64,000 nt of DNA from Bacteroidota bacterium. Its GTDB lineage: Bacteria > Bacteroidota > Bacteroidia > Chitinophagales > Chitinophagaceae. Both the position numbers and the translations under genes were made by a program. This document shows positions 19,425-28,089 of the stretch, piece after piece (positions within the stretch are counted from its first letter, which is position 1; every line of letters begins with the position of its first letter). Under the pieces are notes generated by a model, which worked only from the letters and a program-made list of their open reading frames with translations, searched no databases and was not told the origin of the DNA. Location of the stretch: positions 124,001 to 188,000 of the forward strand of contig CANFOM010000001.1 in the NCBI GenBank assembly GCA_947448725.1, in the 5' to 3' direction.

Positions 19425-19772
19425 CTAGAAACTATTGTTTTCGAAATAGAGTAGAATATGGTCTTTTAAAAAGCTTTCTTGTTCCATTAGGTCCATGGTA
19501 GGGAGCCCCTTTAATTGCTTAAAGTGAGGCCAGCCCTCTTCATCCTGTCCTTCTAATAGGTAATACCCGCTGGCAGCCAATATGGAGCAAATGGCCACAT
19601 GCATTAGGTCTTGCTTCTGTTCCTTACTAATTTTTTCTACTAAAAATCCTGTTTCTTGAAGCCCAATAAGGAATAAGATAGATTCCGTGTCGGGCTTTTT
19701 ACCGAATCGATCCATCAATTTTTTCTCTAAATCCCACCATCTGGTCTGGAAATCATCTTTTATGGATGCCAT
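19425..19772 (-). CDS. Conserved hypothetical protein
   Basis: I do not recognise a characterised family. The 115-residue, mostly helical protein starts at ATG 19772 (MASIKDDFQTRWWDLEKKL); an in-frame TTG at 19799 would add MLDKLKKAV. It has a mixed charge pattern, the segment LMHVAICSILAASGYYLLEGQDEEGWPHF, and no signal peptide; the one hydrophobic stretch is too short for a convincing membrane helix. It lies 54 bases upstream of gcvH on the same strand and divergent from serS. The pattern of conserved-looking Trp and Gly residues suggests a real gene of the kind that is common in this phylum. Confidence 0.65.
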   Translation of the reverse strand: MASIKDDFQTRWWDLEKKLMDRFGKKPDTESILFLIGLQETGFLVEKISKEQKQDLMHVAICSILAASGYYLLEGQDEEGWPHFKQLKGLPTMDLMEQESFLKDHILLYFENNSF

Positions 19773-19836
19773 AACTGCCTTTTTCAATTTGTCTAGCAAA
19801 GGTAGGGGATATCTAGGCGTAGTAGGTTGCTTTGAT

Positions 19837-19844
19837 TATCTTTG
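19837..19844 (+). promoter_or_regulatory. Probable -7 promoter element of serS
   Basis: TATCTTTG is an exact match to TAnnTTTG and ends 15 bases before the serS ATG, which would give a very short untranslated leader. No clear TTTG is seen 19-21 bases upstream. Confidence 0.45.
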
Positions 19845-19859
19845 CTAAAATTTGATCCG

Positions 19860-21131
19860 ATGTTACAAGTGAGTTTTTTACGCCAAAATAGGGATTTAGC
19901 TAAAAAGAAGTTAGCTATCAAGTATTTTGCTCAACCCGATTTGGTGGATACAGTTATTGATTTGGATGACGAAAGAAAGCAGTTACAAGCTTCTTTTGAT
20001 GAAACACAGGCCAAAGTGAACAGCGCTTCCAAAGAAATTGGCGCTATGATGGCTAAGGGGGATAAGGAAAAAGCGGAAGCCACTAAAACAGCGGTGGGAG
20101 AATGGAAAAAACAATTAGAGCCTTTGAAAGAAAAGATGGCTCAGGTGGAAATAGATTTGCAAAATGTATTGGTTCAATTTCCCAATCTGCCTCATGATTT
20201 AGTACCCTTGGGAAAAACGCCTGAAGAAAATGAAGTAGTTAGAACAGGAGGGGTTCCGCCAAAATTGCATGCTGGTGCCGAAGCGCATTGGGATTTAATT
20301 AAAAAATACAATTTGGTTGATTTTGAAACAGGCGCTAAAATAACCGGTAGTGGTTTCCCTTTATACATTGGAAAGGGCGCGAAATTTCAAAGAGCCTTAG
20401 TACAATACTTTTTAGATTTTAATACCGCTGCAGGGTATACCGAATACTTGCCTCCATTTATGGTGAATGCAGCTTCTGCATTTGCTACTGGTCAATTGCC
20501 AGATAAAGAAGGGCAGATGTACCATGCCACCGAAGATGATTTTTATTTAATTCCTACTGCAGAGGTACCCGTGACCAATGTTTTTCGTGATGTGGTTTTG
20601 AAAGAAACCGACTTGCCTTTACAAATGACAGCTTATTCTCCTTGCTTTAGAAGAGAAGCGGGAAGTTTTGGTAAAGATGTGCGCGGATTAAATAGAGTAC
20701 ACCAATTTGAGAAAGTAGAAATAATACAAATTGTACATCCCGATAAAAGTGATGAAGTGTTAAATGAGATGGTAGCACATGTTGAAAAATTATTAGTGAG
20801 TTTAGGTTTGCCTTATCGTGTTTTAAGATTGTGTGGTGGCGATATGGGATTTGCTTCTGCCATTACCTATGATTTTGAAGTATATAGCGCTGCGCAAGAA
20901 AGATGGTTGGAAGTAAGTAGTGTTTCTAATTTCCAAGCTTACCAAACTTATAGAATGAAATGCCGTTTTAAAGATGGGGCAGGTAAAATACAATTTGCAC
21001 ATTCTTTAAATGGAAGCTCTTTGGCTTTGCCTAGAATTTTTGCTGCCATTGTAGAGAACTATCAAACCGAAGCAGGCATTGCACTTCCTAAGGCTTTGCA
21101 ATCTTATTTTGGCGCCGAAAATTTAATTTAA
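19860..21131 (+). CDS. serS: Seryl-tRNA synthetase
   Basis: The 423-residue class II synthetase has the N-terminal long antiparallel coiled coil that binds the tRNA-Ser long arm (residues about 30-100, AKVNSASKEIGAMMAKGDKEKAEATK) and the catalytic core with motif 2 (YSPCFRREAGSFGKDVRGLNRVHQFEKVE) and motif 3 (HSLNGSSLALPRIFAAIVENYQ). It charges tRNA-Ser and tRNA-Sec-type acceptors with serine. I chose ATG 19860 (MLQVSFLRQN), the usual family start, not the in-frame TTG at 19842. A very long hairpin follows the stop codon. Confidence 0.97.
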   Translation: MLQVSFLRQNRDLAKKKLAIKYFAQPDLVDTVIDLDDERKQLQASFDETQAKVNSASKEIGAMMAKGDKEKAEATKTAVGEWKKQLEPLKEKMAQVEIDLQNVLVQFPNLPHDLVPLGKTPEENEVVRTGGVPPKLHAGAEAHWDLIKKYNLVDFETGAKITGSGFPLYIGKGAKFQRALVQYFLDFNTAAGYTEYLPPFMVNAASAFATGQLPDKEGQMYHATEDDFYLIPTAEVPVTNVFRDVVLKETDLPLQMTAYSPCFRREAGSFGKDVRGLNRVHQFEKVEIIQIVHPDKSDEVLNEMVAHVEKLLVSLGLPYRVLRLCGGDMGFASAITYDFEVYSAAQERWLEVSSVSNFQAYQTYRMKCRFKDGAGKIQFAHSLNGSSLALPRIFAAIVENYQTEAGIALPKALQSYFGAENLI

Positions 21132-21135
21132 TTTT

Positions 21136-21187
21136 TAATAATAGCAAGAAAGCCCTTCCATATGGAGGGGCTTTCTTGCTATTATTA
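21136..21187. terminator. Long palindromic bidirectional terminator
   Basis: Two 26-base arms (21136-21161 and 21162-21187) are perfectly complementary except for one T/G position that can wobble-pair in RNA. The central GC-rich block (AAGCCC with GGGCTT) is flanked by AT-rich ends. It sits between convergent serS and the outer-membrane protein gene and is positioned to terminate both. Confidence 0.8.
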
Positions 21188-21206
21188 CAACCGTAAAAGA
21201 GGGTGA

Positions 21207-22334
21207 TTAAAATTTACTAAACCTTACACCAATGGCATAGGGTAAGAAATCAAAGCTGGTTAAATTTTTATCGAATAAATTAGTCATGTTATAAGATCCA
21301 TACAATCGTATAGAGCCAATGCCCAATTCTCCAATGGTAGACATTTTTAAATTGTTTAAGTTAAAATTACCGTTCACTTTTTTCTTTCCTCTTTCTTCAC
21401 TTATTTGTTTAGTATGCGATTGTACTAAATACCCGGTACTCATTCCAATGCTTGCATAAAAGCTTTTGTTGTTACTTGGATTGGATTGAAAATTTAATTG
21501 TATCGGGACAGATAAATATTCTACAAACAATTTATCTTTTGAAAATTTTACATTATCAATAAAGATGGCATCATTAGGATCTTTGCGAAAACTAATCGGC
21601 TGCTCAAATCTAAAATTATACATTTCAATACCCACGCCATATTTTAAATTTAGATAGTGTTGGTATAAGTTTACTTTTTGCTGTACGATCCAAATATTGA
21701 CGTTGCTTGATTTAACATTATTTAATTTTAAGTCATTAGCGTTTACCCAATTCTTATTATAGGGTAAGTCGGTATTAGTAGCAGGATAGCCCATTACATA
21801 CATTAATTGTTTTGTTTCATCTCTATAGTTGGCAAATCCTAAATCGAAAATCCACCAATTGGTAGAAACATTACTTAATTTTTTTGGTGCGCGTTCAATC
21901 TTAATATGGGTGTTATCGAAATCGCCATCCTCTAAGATCGATTCCCAATCTTTTTTTACATCCCCGTTCTGAGATTTAATGATATTAATACGACCAACTC
22001 TAACGGTATCGTCATTGACGGAGAATAGAGTGTCTTTATTAGATTTTATATATACACTTGCATTTCTATTGTTGCGCCTAGCTCTAATTTCGGTACGTTT
22101 TGCATGACGATACCCATGATCATTACTATTAAAATCAATTTTAACTATCCCATGCCCCATTTCATAAGTTCCAGTTTTACTTTTATCTTTTACAATAATC
22201 ATATTGCCAATTCTAATGGTATCGGCTGCTATTTTTTTTAAAGTATCGGATGAGTTATTAGCGCTGCTGTCTTTTTGAGCATGCGCCAATAGGCTACAAC
22301 TAAGAATGTAAAGAGGAAGTAATATTTTTTTCAT
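21207..22334 (-). CDS. Outer-membrane beta-barrel protein linked to ECF sigma cassette
   Basis: The 375-residue protein has a signal peptide (MKKILLPLYILSCSLLAHA) and a C-terminal half with alternating polar/aromatic strands ending in GVRFSKF, the pattern of porT-like outer-membrane barrels. The N-terminal part contains two related strands, DTIRIGNMIIVKDK and DTVRIGRINIIKSQ, about 75 residues apart. It is the third gene of an ECF sigma, anti-sigma, outer-membrane protein cassette, 27 bases after the anti-sigma gene. The product may report on or modify the cell envelope; that is inference from context. The assignment as a barrel needs structure prediction. Confidence 0.7.
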   Translation of the reverse strand: MKKILLPLYILSCSLLAHAQKDSSANNSSDTLKKIAADTIRIGNMIIVKDKSKTGTYEMGHGIVKIDFNSNDHGYRHAKRTEIRARRNNRNASVYIKSNKDTLFSVNDDTVRVGRINIIKSQNGDVKKDWESILEDGDFDNTHIKIERAPKKLSNVSTNWWIFDLGFANYRDETKQLMYVMGYPATNTDLPYNKNWVNANDLKLNNVKSSNVNIWIVQQKVNLYQHYLNLKYGVGIEMYNFRFEQPISFRKDPNDAIFIDNVKFSKDKLFVEYLSVPIQLNFQSNPSNNKSFYASIGMSTGYLVQSHTKQISEERGKKKVNGNFNLNNLKMSTIGELGIGSIRLYGSYNMTNLFDKNLTSFDFLPYAIGVRFSKF

Positions 22335-22361
22335 TTTCTGTGTTTATTTTATAGGGTATTT

Positions 22362-23219
22362 TTATTTTTCTAATTTATTTCTTTTAAATAGTGCATTAAA
22401 TTTTCGAGAAAGGCCTCTAAAACTAGCGCCATCAATTTCAAAATTGGCGATATAGATGGTCCTATCGGCTTCGTCGGTATCAACCACTTTGTACCCTTTT
22501 ACTTCCGTAGTACTTGGCGCTTCTGCCAAAGGTTCACGTGCAGCTATTTCATTTTGTGCTGATGTAGTTTCGTTAATGGATGAAATATTGTTTTGATTTT
22601 GTGGCGCGTTTTCTACAACAGTAGTTACATCATTGTTGATCAAAACAGGAGTTTCATTGGTAGCAATGGGATTGATATTTACTGATTGATAAACAGCTTC
22701 ATTCGTTTGATTGAAATTATTTTTTGGGTGTTTAAATTCATTTTTAGCTTGAACAATGATTGGCTGATCCAATTTTTCGCTAGAATGATTGGCATTTGGC
22801 TCTGTTATTTCATTGGCCTTAGCCATTATTGAAGATGGGCTAGTCAATGAGGCTGTGGAACCCACTTGATTAAATTGATAACCCAAAAACACTATAAACA
22901 GCGCTGCCATACTTAGTAGAGCCGCTTTTATTGTATAATTAAAATTGGTTTGTAGTATTGTTGATGATTGTTTGTACAGTTTATTTTTGAAATCTTGGGA
23001 GAGGCTTGCTTCCATTTCTGGCAATCGGTATAAGAATGCTTTGTTGGAATATAAAATAGTGTCTGGAGCAATTTTAGCTTTTTTTAAACTCGCCAATTCG
23101 TTTGCGTATTCGGGATTTTCTTGCACAAAATTTTCTACAGCTGCTTGTTCCGAAGCAGACAATTCCTGGTCGATGTACAACAAGAAATAATTTTCGTAAT
23201 TGGTTTTGTTGATACTCAT
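22362..23219 (-). CDS. Probable membrane anti-sigma factor
   Basis: The 285-residue protein has an N-terminal cytoplasmic segment with the anti-sigma-like start NYENYFLLYIDQELSASEQAAVENFVQENPEYA, one transmembrane helix at about residues 98-118 (AALLSMAALFIVFLGYQF) and a long Asn/Gln/Thr-rich periplasmic region. It begins one base after the ECF sigma stop codon, strongly suggesting coupled translation. A protein of this layout would hold the sigma factor at the membrane and release it on an envelope signal. The DUF-type C-terminal end (TEVKGYKVVDTDEADRTIYIANFEIDGASFRGLSRKF) is shared with outer-membrane neighbours in this phylum as far as I recall, but I cannot verify it. Confidence 0.75.
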   Translation of the reverse strand: MSINKTNYENYFLLYIDQELSASEQAAVENFVQENPEYANELASLKKAKIAPDTILYSNKAFLYRLPEMEASLSQDFKNKLYKQSSTILQTNFNYTIKAALLSMAALFIVFLGYQFNQVGSTASLTSPSSIMAKANEITEPNANHSSEKLDQPIIVQAKNEFKHPKNNFNQTNEAVYQSVNINPIATNETPVLINNDVTTVVENAPQNQNNISSINETTSAQNEIAAREPLAEAPSTTEVKGYKVVDTDEADRTIYIANFEIDGASFRGLSRKFNALFKRNKLEK

Positions 23220-23220
23220 T

Positions 23221-23712
23221 TTAGTTAGCTACTTTTTCAAGGTGAACTAATTTTTCTTTTAAAAATATTCTAGCTCGGTGCAGGTATACTTTTACTTGAC
23301 TTTCTGATAAATTCATAATCTCCCCAATTTCTTGGTAAGAATATCCCTCGTAATCTTTTAATAAGACCAAGCTTTTCTGTGTAGGATTTAACTCGTTAAT
23401 AGCTGCCAACAGTATCTGTTTTAATTCAGGATCTTTCTGATAAGTTGCTTTTGCACTGGCTTCTTCATAACTATCGGTAATAGTGGCTTTTTTTTCTTTT
23501 CTAATATGGTCTATCATTTGATGATAAGCCACTGTAAATAAATAGGATTTGGCTTTGAGGGGCTCTACTTTATTTCGATTGACCCACAATTTCTCAAAGG
23601 CAGTTTGAACAATGTCTTGCGCATCTTCTACATGACCTATATTTTTTAATATAAATCGGTAGACGCCATCGGCGTGTTCATCAACGCAATTATTGAATTC
23701 AATATCCCTCAT
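23221..23712 (-). CDS. ECF-type RNA polymerase sigma factor
   Basis: The 163-residue protein has the two-domain ECF layout. Region 2 spans about residues 9-75 (GHVEDAQDIVQTAFEKLWVNR, then SYLFTVAYHQMIDHIRKEKK). Region 4 spans about 100-155 with the helix-turn-helix YEGYSYQEIGEIMNLSESQVKVYLHRAR that reads the -35-like element. ECF sigmas in Bacteroidota often pair with a membrane anti-sigma, as here. It is the first gene of a three-gene leftward cassette. Its regulon is unknown and I see no obvious self-directed promoter motif in the short upstream spacer. Confidence 0.92.
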   Translation of the reverse strand: MRDIEFNNCVDEHADGVYRFILKNIGHVEDAQDIVQTAFEKLWVNRNKVEPLKAKSYLFTVAYHQMIDHIRKEKKATITDSYEEASAKATYQKDPELKQILLAAINELNPTQKSLVLLKDYEGYSYQEIGEIMNLSESQVKVYLHRARIFLKEKLVHLEKVAN

Positions 23713-23775
23713 CCTTTAGAATTGACAGTTTAGTATACGTAAAACGTAGTGTGGGCCAAAAAGTTACAATTTGCC

Positions 23776-24900
23776 CTAATAGTTAATCACCTGCTCCTGA
23801 ATGGCAGCAGGTAAAGTCCTCCATTCATATTGTTGGTCCCTCAATTGAGGTTCAAAACCTGCTTCTTTAATGGCTTCTTGAATGGTTTTATAGGTAAAAC
23901 GGTGTGGCGCCCCTGCCGCACTCACCACATTTTCTTCTAACATGATACTTCCAAAATCATTGGCGCCTGCTTCTAAGCAAACCTGTGCCGTAGCTTTTCC
24001 AACGGTTAACCAACTTGCTTGAATGTTTTTAATATTAGGTAGCATAATTCTACTAATGGCAATCATTCTAATGTATTCTTCGGTCGTTGTTAAATTATGT
24101 ACGCCTCTAATTTTAGTAAGCAAAGTATCCACGTCTTGGAAGGTCCAAGGAATAAATGCTAAGAAACCTTTGGCATCTTTTGGTTTTCTATCTTGTACTT
24201 CTCTGATACGCACCAAGTGAATAAATCTTTCTTCTAATGTTTCCACATGCCCAAACATCATAGTGGCACTGGTGGTAATATTTAATTGATGCGCTGCGGC
24301 CATTACATCTAACCACTCATCTGCACCACATTTTCCATTGGATACTAATTTTCTGACGCGGTCTACTAAAATTTCAGCACCGGCGCCTGGCAATGAATTC
24401 ATGCCAGCTGCCACTAAAGCTTTTAAGACATCCGTATGACTCATTTTTTCCAACTTTGCAATATGTGCAATTTCTGGGGGGCCTAGGGTGTGCAATTTAA
24501 TCGTTGGAAATTCTTTTTTTATCTGACTAAATATATCGGTATAAAATGCTAAGCCTAATTCCGGATGATGACCTCCTTGTAATAATAATTGATCTCCACC
24601 CCATTCAATAGTTTCTTTTATTTTTTTGCGGTAAGTATCCATGTCGGTGATGTAGGCTTCGGGATGACCTGGTACACGATAAAAATTACAAAACTTGCAA
24701 TTGGCAATACATACGTTGGTGGTATTTAAGTTCCTATCAATTTGCCAGGTGACTTTACCATGGGGTACTTGCTTTTTTCTTAACTCATTGGCTATATAAC
24801 TTAATTCAGTTAATGGTGCGTTTTCGAACAAAAACATTCCTTCTTCTTTACTTAAGTGTTCAAAATTAAGGGCACGTTGGTATAAGGCTTCCAGCTGCAT
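23776..24900 (-). CDS. mqnC: Cyclic dehypoxanthinyl futalosine synthase (MqnC)
   Basis: The 374-residue radical SAM enzyme has the cluster motif CxxxCxxC at Cys64, Cys68 and Cys71, followed by NFYRVPGHPEAYITD, QLLLQGGHHPELGL, and MNSLPGAGAEILVDRVR, which are MqnC signatures. It forms cyclic dehypoxanthinyl futalosine in the futalosine route to menaquinone. The other mqn genes are not in this window. CofH of F420 synthesis is the close alternative, but the organism's context and the GHHPE block favour MqnC. I chose ATG 24900 (MQLEALYQRA), since the upstream TTG at 24924 adds an unconserved MGPINTYA. Confidence 0.88.
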   Translation of the reverse strand: MQLEALYQRALNFEHLSKEEGMFLFENAPLTELSYIANELRKKQVPHGKVTWQIDRNLNTTNVCIANCKFCNFYRVPGHPEAYITDMDTYRKKIKETIEWGGDQLLLQGGHHPELGLAFYTDIFSQIKKEFPTIKLHTLGPPEIAHIAKLEKMSHTDVLKALVAAGMNSLPGAGAEILVDRVRKLVSNGKCGADEWLDVMAAAHQLNITTSATMMFGHVETLEERFIHLVRIREVQDRKPKDAKGFLAFIPWTFQDVDTLLTKIRGVHNLTTTEEYIRMIAISRIMLPNIKNIQASWLTVGKATAQVCLEAGANDFGSIMLEENVVSAAGAPHRFTYKTIQEAIKEAGFEPQLRDQQYEWRTLPAAIQEQVINY

Positions 24901-25021
24901 AGCGTAGGTATTTATTGGGCCCAAAGTTAATTGAATTTATCGGGTTTCGAAAAGGATTAAAACGAGCTTCTGCTCAATAGAAAAGGAACTGTTGTACTTA
25001 TTAAGTATTTTCGCAGTCTTT

Positions 25022-26260
25022 ATGATACAATTTGAAAAATTTCAACTAGACAACGGCTTAAAAGTTTTGGTGCACCAAGATACCAGTACCCCAATGGCGG
25101 TAGTGAATGTATTGTACAATGTGGGGGCTAAAGATGAGGATCCAGCTAAAACAGGCTTTGCGCATTTATTTGAGCATCTCATGTTTGGAGGAAGCGTTAA
25201 TATTCCAGTGTATGACGAGCCCTTGCAAAGAGCAGGCGGAGAAAACAATGCGTATACCACCAATGATTTAACGAATTATTATTGTCAAATTCCTGCAGAA
25301 AATATTGAAACTGCTTTTTGGTTAGAGAGTGATAGAATGTTATCATTGGCTTTTAGTAAAAAAAGTTTAGAGGTACAGCGTAAAGTAGTGTGTGAAGAAT
25401 TTAAAGAACATTATATTAATAAGCCTTATGGAGATGCCTGGCATAAAATGCGCAGCTTGGCTTATACCAAACATCCTTATCGTTGGATGACCATTGGGGC
25501 TTCGCTCTCGCATGTAGAAGATGCAACCATGCAAGATGTGAAAGATTTTTTCTTTCAATTTTATCGACCTAACAATGCGATATTAGTAGTTACTGGGAAT
25601 GTTCAAATAGATCAGGTGAAAGTATTGTCAGAAAAATGGTTTGGTCCAATTGAGGCGGGTGCCCCTTATGTGCGTAATTTACCTAAGGAGCCAGTACAAG
25701 AAAAAAGTAGAACCATGGATGTGCGTGCCGATGTACCCTTGGATATGCTCATGATGACTTGGCATATGGGAGGCCGCTTTGACGAAGGTTATCATGCCAC
25801 CGATTTAATAACAGAAGTTTTAGGCGGAGGCACTTCGGCTAGATTGTATGAGCAGTTGATTAAAGTAAAACAAATATTTTCTTCTATAGATTGTTATCAT
25901 TTTGGAACTGTTGACCCAGGATTGCTTGTAATAGAAGGGAAGTTAGTGAAAGGAATAAGTATGACCGTTGCTGAAAAAGCAGTGCTGGAAGAGGTAGAAA
26001 AAATAAAAAATGAAATACTGGATGCCAAAGAAGTGCAAAAAGTAATTAACAAAACAGAGAGTGTGATTTGTTTTGAGGATATGAGTATTATGAATAGAGC
26101 TCATAGCTTAGCATTTTACGAATTATTGGGGGATGCCGACTTAATGAACAAAGAATTGTCTTTGTATCAAAAAGTCACGCCTACGATGATTCAGCAAACG
26201 GCACAAAAAATATTTCAAGACAACAATCGCAACACTTTATATTATTATAGTAAATCTTAA
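25022..26260 (+). CDS. M16 zinc peptidase, active subunit
   Basis: The 412-residue protein has the inverted zinc motif HxxEH at residues 48-52 (AHLFEHLMFGG) with the distal glutamate further along (about residue 125, EVQRKVVCEEFKEH). Two M16 domains fill the sequence. It lacks the C-terminal Arg/Tyr pair that completes the substrate site, which the next gene provides, so the two proteins probably form a heterodimer like YmxG-type or mitochondrial processing peptidases. No signal peptide is seen with the ATG at 25022 (MIQFEKFQLDN); an in-frame start at 24992 would add a hydrophobic decapeptide of uncertain meaning. It is followed by its partner after 3 bases. Confidence 0.9.
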   Translation: MIQFEKFQLDNGLKVLVHQDTSTPMAVVNVLYNVGAKDEDPAKTGFAHLFEHLMFGGSVNIPVYDEPLQRAGGENNAYTTNDLTNYYCQIPAENIETAFWLESDRMLSLAFSKKSLEVQRKVVCEEFKEHYINKPYGDAWHKMRSLAYTKHPYRWMTIGASLSHVEDATMQDVKDFFFQFYRPNNAILVVTGNVQIDQVKVLSEKWFGPIEAGAPYVRNLPKEPVQEKSRTMDVRADVPLDMLMMTWHMGGRFDEGYHATDLITEVLGGGTSARLYEQLIKVKQIFSSIDCYHFGTVDPGLLVIEGKLVKGISMTVAEKAVLEEVEKIKNEILDAKEVQKVINKTESVICFEDMSIMNRAHSLAFYELLGDADLMNKELSLYQKVTPTMIQQTAQKIFQDNNRNTLYYYSKS

Positions 26261-26263
26261 ATC

Positions 26264-27547
26264 ATGGCAGTAGACCGAATAGTAGCACCTATAATAAAAG
26301 ACGCTATTGATTTTGATATTCAATTGAAACCCTATCAAAAGTTTGCTTTAGACAATGGAGTAGAAGTGTATGCCTTCGAGGGAGGCTCTCAGGAAGTGTT
26401 GTTGGTGGATATGGTATTTGATGCGGGCAATACCTATGAAGAAAAAAATTGGGTAGCAGCGGCCACCAATTTTTTATTAAAAAATGGAACCAGTGCCAAG
26501 TCTTCCTTTGAAATTACAGATGCCTTTGAATTTTATGGAGCGCATTTAAATAGGACCTGCACCAATGAAACTGCCACGGTTACATTACACTGCTTAACAA
26601 AACATTTTGAAGAAGTAATTCCTTTAATGGGAGAAATAGTTGCAGCCGCCACTTTCCCTGAAAAAGAAATTTCTATTTTAAAACAAAATCAAATTCAAAG
26701 GTTGCTGCTGAATTTAAAAAAAGGGGATTTTATTGCCAATAGATTAATAGATGAATATTTGTTTGGCTTTGAACATCCTTATGGAAAATATTCTGTAGAA
26801 CAGGACTATAAAAATATCAATAGAGAAGACTTGATCACTTTTTATGACAAGTATTATAAGCAAGGAAAATGTGTAATTTTTATTGCAGGTAAATTTCCAA
26901 GTAATATAGAAGTCTTACTGAATAAGCATATTGGGCAACTTGCTTTAAATAAAAAAGAAATTAAAGAACAAATTCATCCTATTGTATCAGCCACTCAAAA
27001 AAAATACAGTATTGTCAACGATGCGGCATCGGTGCAAGGATCTATTCGATTAGCAAGACCTTTTCCTAATAGACATCATCCTGATTTTCCAGCAGCGCAA
27101 GTGCTTAATAATATTTTTGGTGGATTTTTTGGATCCAGGTTAATGAGTAATATTAGAGAAGATAAAGGCTATACCTATGGCATACATAGTTATTTGCAAA
27201 ATTACAAACATGCAGGGGCTTGGATGGTGAGTACCGATGCGGGCAAAGATGTTTGTAAAGCCACGATAGAAGAAGTATATAAGGAAATGAAAAAATTAAG
27301 AGAAACTTTAGTGGAGCCAGAAGAATTAAAATTGGTAAAAAATTATATGCTGGGGGCATTATTGGGTGATTTGGATGGACCTTTTCAAATTATTAGTCGT
27401 TGGAAATCTTATTTATTAAATGATTTAACGGCCGACTATTTTTACAATACGATTCAAGTGGTTCGGGAAGTACAGCCAGAGCATATTTTAGCCCTGGCCA
27501 ATACCTATCTTAAAGAGGAAGATTTCTATGAATTAGTGGTCTATTAA
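26264..27547 (+). CDS. M16 peptidase-like partner subunit
   Basis: The 427-residue protein is an M16 paralogue that lacks the HxxEH zinc motif (the equivalent region reads VAAATNFLLKNGTSA) but keeps the C-terminal substrate-binding block with Arg and Tyr (RLMSNIREDKGYTYGIHS). Such subunits support the zinc-bearing partner. It starts 3 bases after the active subunit gene, an obvious operon. The pair may process or degrade peptides in the cytosol or periplasm; neither protein has a clear signal peptide. No other gene follows in the same direction for over 150 bases. Confidence 0.9.
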   Translation: MAVDRIVAPIIKDAIDFDIQLKPYQKFALDNGVEVYAFEGGSQEVLLVDMVFDAGNTYEEKNWVAAATNFLLKNGTSAKSSFEITDAFEFYGAHLNRTCTNETATVTLHCLTKHFEEVIPLMGEIVAAATFPEKEISILKQNQIQRLLLNLKKGDFIANRLIDEYLFGFEHPYGKYSVEQDYKNINREDLITFYDKYYKQGKCVIFIAGKFPSNIEVLLNKHIGQLALNKKEIKEQIHPIVSATQKKYSIVNDAASVQGSIRLARPFPNRHHPDFPAAQVLNNIFGGFFGSRLMSNIREDKGYTYGIHSYLQNYKHAGAWMVSTDAGKDVCKATIEEVYKEMKKLRETLVEPEELKLVKNYMLGALLGDLDGPFQIISRWKSYLLNDLTADYFYNTIQVVREVQPEHILALANTYLKEEDFYELVVY

Positions 27548-27649
27548 AACGCTTATTAGCTACCATATATCCTTTTATTTCGTCGCTGGTAAAATTATCT
27601 ATTTTATAATACGTTTATTATGAGTTAGTTATAATTTTATTTCTAAATT

Positions 27650-27678
27650 TATAGTACTATGTGATACATAGTACTATA
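27650..27678. promoter_or_regulatory. 12-5-12 inverted repeat, probable PadR operator
   Basis: TATAGTACTATG at 27650-27661 and its exact reverse complement at 27667-27678 are separated by five bases. The repeat lies 35 bases before the padR start and just upstream of a good -7 box, covering the -33 and spacer region of that promoter. PadR-type repressors bind such palindromes, so autoregulation of padR and its membrane partner is the simplest reading. Confidence 0.7.
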
Positions 27679-27686
27679 AAATATCC

Positions 27687-27694
27687 TAGTTTTG
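27687..27694 (+). promoter_or_regulatory. Probable -7 promoter element of padR
   Basis: TAGTTTTG is an exact TAnnTTTG match 18 bases before the padR ATG. The -33 position falls inside the right arm of the operator, so bound regulator would block polymerase. Confidence 0.5.
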
Positions 27695-27712
27695 TGTTTC
27701 AAATCAATTGTT

Positions 27713-28078
27713 ATGGATATTCAAAACACACAAAGCCAGATGCGCAAGGGCGTTTTGGAGTTTTGCATATTGTCCATCATTCAACAAGGGGAGGTTTATC
27801 CTAGTGATATTGTTGAGAAAATGAAACTGGCCAATTTGCATATTCTAGAAGGAACCTTGTATCCTTTGTTGACGCGTTTAAAAAACGCAGGCCTTTTAAA
27901 TTATCGTTGGGTAGAAAGTATCAGTGGCCCCCCAAGAAAATATTTTGTTATGACCGATGATGGAAAAGCCGCCTTTCAAATTTTATTAAAAACATGGAAT
28001 GAAATGACGGACGCTGTAAATCAGTTAACTCAAAATACCAACCCTATTGCATCATCAGAAACTAAAATAGTTTCTTAA
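27713..28078 (+). CDS. PadR family transcriptional regulator
   Basis: The 121-residue protein has the PadR winged helix: RKGVLEFCILSIIQQGEVYPSDIVEKM, then LHILEGTLYPLLTRLKNAGLLNYRWVES and the wing GPPRKYFVMTDDGKAAF. The C-terminal helix (WNEMTDAVNQL) would make the dimer. PadR-PspC gene pairs of this type are common in Bacteroidota. I chose ATG 27713 (MDIQNTQSQ), since the upstream start at 27692 is a TTG/GTG-like extension overlapping the -7 box. The operator upstream suggests autoregulation. It lies 11 bases before the PspC-domain gene. Confidence 0.92.
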   Translation: MDIQNTQSQMRKGVLEFCILSIIQQGEVYPSDIVEKMKLANLHILEGTLYPLLTRLKNAGLLNYRWVESISGPPRKYFVMTDDGKAAFQILLKTWNEMTDAVNQLTQNTNPIASSETKIVS

Positions 28079-28089
28079 ATAATACTATC

